Source of the DNA: Nocardia pseudobrasiliensis NBRC 108224
Lineage (GTDB): Bacteria; Actinomycetota; Actinomycetes; Mycobacteriales; Mycobacteriaceae
NCBI RefSeq assembly: GCF_001613105.1
Contig: NZ_BDBS01000003.1
Location: 109,014 to 173,013, forward strand
Length of the DNA: 64,000 bases
Direction of reading: 5' to 3'
Both the position numbers and the translations under genes were made by a program. Under the pieces are notes generated by a model. It was not told where the DNA came from and ran no database searches. It saw nothing but the letters and a program-made list of their open reading frames with translations. Of the stretch, positions 58,052-64,000 are shown piece by piece (within the stretch, counting starts at the first letter, position 1; every line of letters starts with the position of its first letter).

Positions 58052-59443
58052 CTACGCCGCGGCGATCAGATCGGCAATGCGCCCGAGGGTGTTCAGCTCG
58101 CCGATTTTGACATCGGTGGGCAGCGGCCCGAGTTCGTAGGCGTCGCCGATTCGCATGAGTAGTTCGGTCTGCTTCACCGAGTCGACGCCCAGCTCCGCTT
58201 CCAGATCGGTGTCCTCGTCGAAGACCTCGGGCGGATATTCCAGCGCGTCGGCGTAGAGCACGACCAGCTGCTGGAAAAGCTCCTTCCGGGAAGGGGATTC
58301 GATCGGGGCGGGCGTAGGCTCGGGTTCGAGGGTCGCGACCAGGACCGGTCGTTCGTCCGGTACCGCCGGACCCACCGCGGCCGCGAATTCGCTGATCGTG
58401 AGCTGGGCAACGCGCTCCACGCATGCCGTCCACAGCCGATCGAACTCCTCCGCGGCCAAACCCGGCGCGAGCGCCAGTCGCACGGATTCGCGCTGCGAGC
58501 CCGTCGGTCCCGCGACAACCTGCGGTAGCCCCGAATCCTCCAGCAGGGGTGCGACTCTCACCGCATCGCCGAGGACATTGCGGGCGATCCTGCCGAGTGT
58601 GTCCAGCGCACCGCATTCGACCACCGTGTCGATCCGCAACGCCCGCAGGGCATCCGCGAAACGGACCCGCCGTGCCAGATGTCCGGCCAACGCCACGTTC
58701 AGATCGTCACCGTCCCGGTAGGCACGTCCGAGAATCGGTGAGTAGACCTCGACGCGCGGCCGCTGCCACGGAATATGCCGAATCCGCGCGGCGAAATCGA
58801 ACGCCGCCTCCGACAGTATCGGGCTGTGGAACGGATACGCCGATTTCAACGACGTCGCGCCGATCCGAAGCGCGGCGGCGATCGCCTGCGCGGTATCGAG
58901 CGCCCCGCGCGGACCGGCGATCACCGTCTGCGCGGCATGATTCTCCACCGCGACCACCGCCCGGGGATCGCCGATCAACAGCAGAATCTGTTCGACCGCA
59001 GCCACATCGGCGCTCAGCGCGAGCTGGTATCCGTCGATCTCGCCCAGTGCGCGCAGGGCCGCACTGCGATGACAGACGATCTCCGCACCCGCGGCGACGG
59101 AGTAGGCTCCCCCGCACACCAGCGCGGCGACCTCACCGAAACTGTGCCCCACCAACACATCCGGTCGCATGCCGCAGGCCAGCGCGAGCCGGTGGGCGGC
59201 CACCGACGTGCCGTAGATCGCCAATTGCAGCAGATCCGGATCCGTCCGCAACAGCTCATCGATGCCCGGAGCGTCAGCGGCGCACAGCACCGCCGACACC
59301 GAACCCGCCGAAAATCGCTGCGCCACTTCATCTATCTCGCGCAGGACTTCACGAACCTCCGCCCGATCCCGCACCGCAGTCAAGGCGCCCCCGGCATATG
59401 CCCCCTGCCCGGGAAACAGCGCAGCGCTCCGTGTCACCGTCAT
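58052..59443 (-). CDS. Acyltransferase-ACP didomain protein
   Basis: A 463-residue PKS component. Residues 1-300 are the acyltransferase: LFPGQGAYAGG opens it, Ser101 in VGHSFGEVA is the nucleophile, and YPFHSPILSEAA carries the typical late motif. A Pro/Glu linker (EPEPTPAPIESPS) leads to the ACP. There Ser422 in LGVDSVKQTELL should carry phosphopantetheine. ATG at 59443 has GGAGAGG upstream. It is the first gene of the operon and provides the extender loading and carrier functions missing from the large synthase, 15 bases downstream. Extender choice (malonyl or methylmalonyl) is not certain from sequence. Confidence 0.92.
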   Translation of the reverse strand: MTVTRSAALFPGQGAYAGGALTAVRDRAEVREVLREIDEVAQRFSAGSVSAVLCAADAPGIDELLRTDPDLLQLAIYGTSVAAHRLALACGMRPDVLVGHSFGEVAALVCGGAYSVAAGAEIVCHRSAALRALGEIDGYQLALSADVAAVEQILLLIGDPRAVVAVENHAAQTVIAGPRGALDTAQAIAAALRIGATSLKSAYPFHSPILSEAAFDFAARIRHIPWQRPRVEVYSPILGRAYRDGDDLNVALAGHLARRVRFADALRALRIDTVVECGALDTLGRIARNVLGDAVRVAPLLEDSGLPQVVAGPTGSQRESVRLALAPGLAAEEFDRLWTACVERVAQLTISEFAAAVGPAVPDERPVLVATLEPEPTPAPIESPSRKELFQQLVVLYADALEYPPEVFDEDTDLEAELGVDSVKQTELLMRIGDAYELGPLPTDVKIGELNTLGRIADLIAAA

Positions 59444-59594
59444 CGCGAACCTCTCCAGCGTCGAATCCGACAATCCACTTCCAGAGATAGAGCCCAGCCA
59501 GCCTATGGCAAATATCTAGTTAACTTGTCGGCGCGAGCGCCGATTGTCCGCCCGGACCCCGCTTTCGCCCCTCGCTACCTCCCCGGCCCGCCGC
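59444..59594. promoter_or_regulatory. Upstream region of the PKS operon
   Basis: About 150 bases between the lipase stop and the AT-ACP start. It includes a short AT-rich patch (AAATATCTAGTTAACTTGTC, 59510-59529) that could be the operon's promoter. No regulator gene is adjacent. Confidence 0.45.
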
Positions 59595-60815
59595 CTAGGC
59601 CCGGTCGAGGTGGTCGGCCAGCCAGGCCAGCGCCATCGGCGCCGCCATGGCTCCGGACGAAATATGTTCGGCCAGTGGCAGTCTGACGTAGGTCAGATCG
59701 ACGCCGCGGGCGCGGTAGTCCGCCGCGAGCCGGTCGTTCGCCTCGGGCAGCGCGACATTGTCGTTATCGCCCACCGCGAGATACAGCGGGGCTCGCGGCG
59801 TGCCCAACCGCCCGGCGCGAATCGACTCGACCACCGCGGCCACGGGCGGAGGGTCCATCGGCCAGATCCTGCCGACCGTCGCGTCATGACCGTCAGCGAA
59901 GGCGTAGCGGGCCAGCACATCGGTATTGCACATATCGCCGAGTTCGCGATCCAGATCCGGATCGGTGAACAGCGCGGGCAGATGCAATTCCGGATAGGCC
60001 CGCGCCAGGCCGAAGACCGAGGACATATCGATGCCCGCGAACGGGCCCTTGTTCATACGTCGTCCCGAGGCCGACAGATCCATCGGCATGCCCACGACCA
60101 CCACACCCACCAGATTCAGTTCCGGCGCATAGTCCGGGGCCAGTTCGGCGGCGAATTCGGTGCCGCGCGCGCCGCCGGAGTAGCCGAGCATTCCGACCGG
60201 CGTCTGCGCCGACAGTCCCAGCGGAGCGAAGTTCAGGGCGGCGCGCACGCCGTCGAGGGTGTTGCGGCCCTCGACATACGCCGCGGTGAAATGGTTGTAG
60301 GGCCCGAGGAAATCGGGCACGACGACCGTATAGCCGCGATCGAGCAGCGCCACCAGATTCGGCAGCTCCGCGATCATTCCCGTGGACGCCAGGAACGCGG
60401 TGCCCGCCCGCAGCTGATAGGAGGGATTGCACCGATCGCTCAGCGCATCGATCCACGGATCGAACGCCACCAGCTTCGAGATCCGCGCGCCGCCGACCGG
60501 TTGGAGAATCGTCGCCACCGTCGTCCAGGGCGTGCCCTTGGTGTCCTGGCTGACATATTTCACCTGCCAGGAGGTCAACGGCGCGCTGGTGGGAATGTCT
60601 CGCACCTCGATCGGCCTGCTGTCGAGGACCTCACCCATCCGGGCGTCGGCGAGCGAGGGCGGCTGCGCGTAGAACGGATCCTCGGACGGAGCGGGCGGGA
60701 GCCCGGGCGGCAGCGCATCGGCCACGGGCGTGGCGATATGGGCCGCGATCACCGCGACGACGAACAGGATGAACGCGAGAATCCTTGTCGCCGGGCCGGT
60801 TTGGATGCGGGTCAT
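59595..60815 (-). CDS. Secreted LIP-type lipase
   Basis: A 406-residue secretory lipase of the LIP family. The signal peptide is hydrophobic over residues 11-34 with cleavage near VADALPP. The nucleophile Ser213 lies in MLGYSGGARGTE. The Asp is in AVGDNDNVALP, and His384 lies in LPLAEHISSG. Four Cys-like positions are few, but NPSYQLRAGTAFLAST is a typical stretch. It should hydrolyse acyl esters outside the cell. It lies downstream of the repeat protein on the same strand, 72 bases away. A link to the PKS product is possible but unproven. Confidence 0.88.
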   Translation of the reverse strand: MTRIQTGPATRILAFILFVVAVIAAHIATPVADALPPGLPPAPSEDPFYAQPPSLADARMGEVLDSRPIEVRDIPTSAPLTSWQVKYVSQDTKGTPWTTVATILQPVGGARISKLVAFDPWIDALSDRCNPSYQLRAGTAFLASTGMIAELPNLVALLDRGYTVVVPDFLGPYNHFTAAYVEGRNTLDGVRAALNFAPLGLSAQTPVGMLGYSGGARGTEFAAELAPDYAPELNLVGVVVVGMPMDLSASGRRMNKGPFAGIDMSSVFGLARAYPELHLPALFTDPDLDRELGDMCNTDVLARYAFADGHDATVGRIWPMDPPPVAAVVESIRAGRLGTPRAPLYLAVGDNDNVALPEANDRLAADYRARGVDLTYVRLPLAEHISSGAMAAPMALAWLADHLDRA

Positions 60816-60887
60816 CGTGAGTCCTCGGGGGGTCGTCGGGAATTGCCGGGGGCCGGTCCCGGTGAGACCGGCCCCTCGGTCAATGGA

Positions 60888-63800
60888 TCACAACGTCACG
60901 GACACGAGCCGGTTGGCCGATACGCGCACCGGACCTTCCGTCACACCGGCCCCGACCGTCGGGAGCGCGGGAGCGGACGGAACAGGTTCCGCCGCAACCG
61001 GTTTCGGACTCAGCAGATCCTGCAGTCCGGCGACGACCTGCGCGGTGGTCACATCCGCCCCGGCCCGCTTGCCGAGACCGCGGCCGCGCGAGCTCCGACT
61101 CGACTGCGTCCCGGTCGATTTCGACACCACGATCAACGGCAGCGCGATGATTCCGGAGCCCAGGAGGATGAGCAGGCCGAGCACGACCAGCGCACCCACT
61201 CCGACGACCACGGCCACCGGACCGGCCGCCACCGAGACGCCCAACACCACCAGCGCCGCCAGGGCGGCGACCGCGAGCAGCGCGAGGAACACCGGCGAGG
61301 CCAGCACCACCAGACCGATCGCGATCGCCGGGAATACGAAGATCGCGATCGGCAGGAACAATACGAACGGAATCGTCAGCACCGCGGCGACCGCGGTGAC
61401 GGCCAGCGCGATCGCCGCGACAGCCACGGCCGCAACGATTCCCACGGCGATGGCGAGGATATTGCCGACCAGGGTCACCGCGCCCAGCGCGATCAGGACC
61501 GCGGCGATACCGACGGCATCGACGAGCCAGATCGCGGCGACGAGCACGATCGCCACCGGGATGGTGATCAACCACAGCGGCGGGAACAGCGCGCTCACCA
61601 GGAGCAGGCCCGCCGCGAACCCGAGGACGGTCACGCCCCAGACGATTCCCATTCCGACGGCCCCGAGCGCCAACAGGGCGGCGATCCCGGTGCCGACGGC
61701 CATCGTGGTTGCGACCATGGCCAGCACATTGAACAGCATCGCGCCGAAGATCAGCGGAGAGGCCAGCACGGCCAGCGGCGGGCAGAAGATGGCCAGCAAC
61801 AGCGCACCGATCAGGTTCGCGACGATGGTGACCAGCGCCAGGGCGGACCCGGCCACGAACACCCCGCCGACGACGACAACCGCGGCGACGAGCATCGCCA
61901 AAATGAACGCTCCGCCCTCGACCAGCGTCTGCAGCGCCGCACCGATGCAGAGCGCGGCCAACGCGACCGCCACGACCGCGGCCAATACGACATCCGCGAT
62001 CAGGATGAACGGAATCGCCCAGGGCATGATCACCATGAGCGGCAGTGAGAGCAGCAGTATCAGGGCGGTGAGACCGGCGATCACCACCAGCCCGATACCG
62101 ACCGACAGCAGCGTGGCCACCATGCCCGCCGCGAGGCCGACCAGCAGCACACCCACCCCGATGGCGACCGGCAGCCCGACCAGCCCGAGGAAGAACAGTG
62201 GAGCCAGAAACGGCCCGATAACCGGCAGGCCGAGGACCAGCAGCACCGAGGCGACCGTACCGAACCCCAGCGCCACAACGATCGCCACCAGCGCGGCAAT
62301 GGCGAGCAACTTGCCCACGAAGGCCACGGTATAGGCGATCAGCACACCGGCAACCATCAAAATCGCCACCCCGACGATCACCAACGCCAAATGCACGAAC
62401 ACGAACACGATCGACCCGACGAACACGATCGGCGCCAGCACAACAAGCGCGACCAGCACAATCGGAGCCAACACCAGCGCACCCACCCCCAGCACCGCCG
62501 CAACAATTCCGGCAAGCACCAGCCCACCGATCACCAACGCACCCAAGGCAAGCGCCGCCAGCCCCAACAGAATCGGACCGCCAATCACCACCGCCGCAAT
62601 ACCAGCAGCAATGAGGCCACCAACCACCAAAGCACCCAACGCAAGCGCACCCAGACCCAACAGAATCGGCCCACCGACCACCACCGCCGCAATACCAGCA
62701 GCGATCAGACCACCAATTACCAACGCACCCAACGCAAGCGCCGCCAGCCCCAACAGAATCGGCCCACCAATCACCACCGCCCCCACAGCCAGAGCGCCCA
62801 ACCCCAACACCACCGCCGCGATACCCGCAACGATGGGGCCGCCAATCACCAACGCGCCCAGGGCAAGCGCACCGAGCCCCAACAGGATCGGACCACCCAG
62901 CACAATCGCACCCGCAATCAACGCCCCGATACCCAACACCGCGGCAAGAATCGGACCACCAATCACCAACGCGCCCAACGCCAGCGCACCCAACCCCAAT
63001 AGGATCGGACCACCGAACACCAACGCGCCCAGGGCAAGTGCTCCTAGCCCCAGCAGAATCGGACCACCCAGCACAATCGCGGCCACGATCAGCGCTCCGA
63101 TACCCAGCACCACGGGCACGGCGATCGCGGCGGCGATACCGGCCAGGACGAGTCCGCCGACAATCAGCGCTCCGATTCCCAGCACCGCCGCGGCGATACC
63201 GGCCACAATCGGGCCGCCGATTACCAACGCGCCCAACGCAAGCGCACCCAGACCCAACACCGCGGCAGCAATGCCCGCAAGAATCGGACCACCGAACACC
63301 AGCGCTCCCAGGGCGAGCGCTCCGATTCCCAGCACGGCCACGGCGATACCGGCCACAATCGGGCCGCCGATTACCAACGCGCCCAACGCAAGCGCACCCA
63401 GACCCAACACGGCAGCGGCGATACCCGCGAGGATCGGGCCGCCGAACACGACCGCGCCGACGACCAACGCACCCAGACCCACTGCGGCGGCGGCGATTCC
63501 GGCGAGGATGGGTCCGCCCAGCACGACGGCGCCGAGGGCCAGCGCACCCAGGCCCAGCACCACGGGTGCGGCCAGTACCGCCAGCAGCGGTAGCGCGATG
63601 ATCGCGCCGATGACCAGGACGGGGGCGAGCACGATCGCGCCGACGATCAGCAGTCCGATCACGACCACCGGCACGATCACCAGCAACGGCACGATGAGTA
63701 CTCCGCCGATGACGATTGCGGCACTGTGCATCTGGTTCGGCAGCAGCGCCCGCACGCCACGCAGCACGAGATCGCGCAGCGGCGCGAAGATCGAGCCGGG

Positions 63801-64000
63801 GTTGGCGACGGCATTGAGCACCGGGCTGATGAATCCGGCGAAGGGCGCGAGGGAGGCCATCAGCGTTCCGGATCGGACGACCTGCTCGAGCGCGCCGAAC
63901 AGCGCGGTCATCGGCAGAGATCCCGCGGCGACGGCCGCCAAGGTCGGAGCCGCCTCCCGCAGGACCGGCGCGAAGTGCATGAGCACCGGCCGCACCACCT
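60888..64000 (-). CDS. Giant Gly/Ala/Leu/Val repeat membrane protein (5' end cut by window)
   Basis: At least 1,037 residues, almost all hydrophobic. The visible start LMHFAPVLREAAPTLAAVAA precedes a first membrane block. Residues about 150-500 are imperfect tandem repeats: a 25-residue unit such as GALALGALVIGGPIVAGIAA then AVLGL, and a shorter 18-residue unit ending GGPILLGL. The remaining part is further long hydrophobic helices, and a hydrophilic C-terminal tail rich in Arg, Ser and Pro follows (SSRSSRGRG, SPKPVAAEPVPSAPALPT). Glycine spacing suits tightly packed transmembrane helices. The family is unknown. The frame remains open to the right edge, so the true start lies outside. Confidence 0.7.
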   Translation of the reverse strand, partial: VVRPVLMHFAPVLREAAPTLAAVAAGSLPMTALFGALEQVVRSGTLMASLAPFAGFISPVLNAVANPGSIFAPLRDLVLRGVRALLPNQMHSAAIVIGGVLIVPLLVIVPVVVIGLLIVGAIVLAPVLVIGAIIALPLLAVLAAPVVLGLGALALGAVVLGGPILAGIAAAAVGLGALVVGAVVFGGPILAGIAAAVLGLGALALGALVIGGPIVAGIAVAVLGIGALALGALVFGGPILAGIAAAVLGLGALALGALVIGGPIVAGIAAAVLGIGALIVGGLVLAGIAAAIAVPVVLGIGALIVAAIVLGGPILLGLGALALGALVFGGPILLGLGALALGALVIGGPILAAVLGIGALIAGAIVLGGPILLGLGALALGALVIGGPIVAGIAAVVLGLGALAVGAVVIGGPILLGLAALALGALVIGGLIAAGIAAVVVGGPILLGLGALALGALVVGGLIAAGIAAVVIGGPILLGLAALALGALVIGGLVLAGIVAAVLGVGALVLAPIVLVALVVLAPIVFVGSIVFVFVHLALVIVGVAILMVAGVLIAYTVAFVGKLLAIAALVAIVVALGFGTVASVLLVLGLPVIGPFLAPLFFLGLVGLPVAIGVGVLLVGLAAGMVATLLSVGIGLVVIAGLTALILLLSLPLMVIMPWAIPFILIADVVLAAVVAVALAALCIGAALQTLVEGGAFILAMLVAAVVVVGGVFVAGSALALVTIVANLIGALLLAIFCPPLAVLASPLIFGAMLFNVLAMVATTMAVGTGIAALLALGAVGMGIVWGVTVLGFAAGLLLVSALFPPLWLITIPVAIVLVAAIWLVDAVGIAAVLIALGAVTLVGNILAIAVGIVAAVAVAAIALAVTAVAAVLTIPFVLFLPIAIFVFPAIAIGLVVLASPVFLALLAVAALAALVVLGVSVAAGPVAVVVGVGALVVLGLLILLGSGIIALPLIVVSKSTGTQSSRSSRGRGLGKRAGADVTTAQVVAGLQDLLSPKPVAAEPVPSAPALPTVGAGVTEGPVRVSANRLVSVTL
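62470..63540 (-). repeat. Tandem 75-bp (25-aa) repeats in the membrane-protein gene
   Basis: The coding repeats are visible at DNA level. The 70 bases at 63191-63260 recur without a difference at 63341-63410, a 150-bp offset equal to two repeat units. Shorter matches such as ACCAACGCGCCCAACGCAAG and GGGCCGCCGATTACCAACGC occur throughout. The near-identity points to recent duplication or recombination between units, so copy number may vary between strains. Confidence 0.82.

Noticed and set aside
55874..58162. 762-codon open frame on the plus strand
   Set aside because: Antisense to the ER and KS domains of the synthase; Arg/His/Gly-rich and without motifs.
59544..62048. 834-codon open frame on the plus strand
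   Set aside because: Antisense to the lipase and repeat protein; the His/Arg/Asp/Gln-rich composition is the complement of Gly/Ala/Val codons.
62391..63002. Plus-strand frame rich in His/Gln/Asn repeats
   Set aside because: It is the mirror of the repeat units in the membrane-protein gene. Low-complexity Gln/Asn content arises from complementing Gly/Ala/Leu/Val codons.
62470..63540. Tandem repeats considered as a CRISPR array
   Set aside because: Units are contiguous, coding, multiples of three and without unique spacers.

Overview
The window is a very high-GC actinomycete chromosome segment, most likely Nocardia or a close mycolic-acid-containing relative. The basis is GC-rich third codon positions, frequent GTG and TTG starts, many four-base ATGA or GTGA overlaps, F420-type flavin/deazaflavin enzymes, an ESX-like small protein beside a DUF1023 hydrolase, an LppA-like lipoprotein and a cutinase/LysB-like esterase. 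No tRNA, rRNA, CRISPR array, transposase or phage module was recognised. Assignments come from reading motifs; no database search was possible.

Left part (1-12.4 kb): the 5' end of an acyl-CoA carboxylase (biotin carboxylase) runs off the left edge. It is followed by an exonuclease, a divergent HxlR regulator/PPOX oxidoreductase pair, a hydrolase pseudogene, an alpha/beta hydrolase, a VC0807-type membrane protein and an AraC regulator. A rightward run then encodes an M28 peptidase, a saccharopine-dehydrogenase-like reductase, an enoyl-CoA hydratase, a class II glutamine amidotransferase and a DUF574 methyltransferase. A leftward set encodes a truncated trypsin-fold protein, a sensor kinase and a LuxR-type response regulator.

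Central highlight (13.1-19.8 kb): a compact class III lanthipeptide cluster. It encodes a three-domain LanKC synthetase, five small precursors (37-42 aa), an MFS exporter and a prolyl oligopeptidase. All five precursors carry Ser-x2-Ser-x3-Cys, the labionin pattern, preceded by a conserved Asp-Asp-Ala-Pro that looks like the peptidase's cleavage site. A perfect 13-bp hairpin separates precursors 1-4 from precursor 5, the exporter and the protease. Four of the five precursors lie outside any long reading frame.

19.8-47 kb: mostly single genes and small operons. They include a double-DUF1003 protein with a RyR-like domain, a permuted papain-fold protein, an RsbW-like protein, hemerythrin, an EltD-like dehydrogenase, an ESX-like/DUF1023/LppA operon divergent from YbaB, an M14 carboxypeptidase and a K+ channel. 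An ECF sigma-Rieske-cupredoxin-metallophosphoesterase-membrane protein locus carries the same promoter motif twice. Further on are kynureninase facing a subtilisin-inhibitor protein, a Tat-exported lipoxygenase with two beta-propeller genes, and a DPP-IV-type peptidase. Several genes here are broken (TetR, GNAT, phosphotransferase, a frameshifted unknown).

Right part (47.3-59.4 kb): a leftward operon for an atypical polyketide or lipid synthase: AT-ACP, then ER(FabL-like)-KS-KS'-KR-DH, cytochrome P450, KR with a degenerate DH, and a flavin monooxygenase. It is followed by a secreted LIP-type lipase and a very long Gly/Ala/Leu/Val-rich repeat membrane protein that reaches the right edge.
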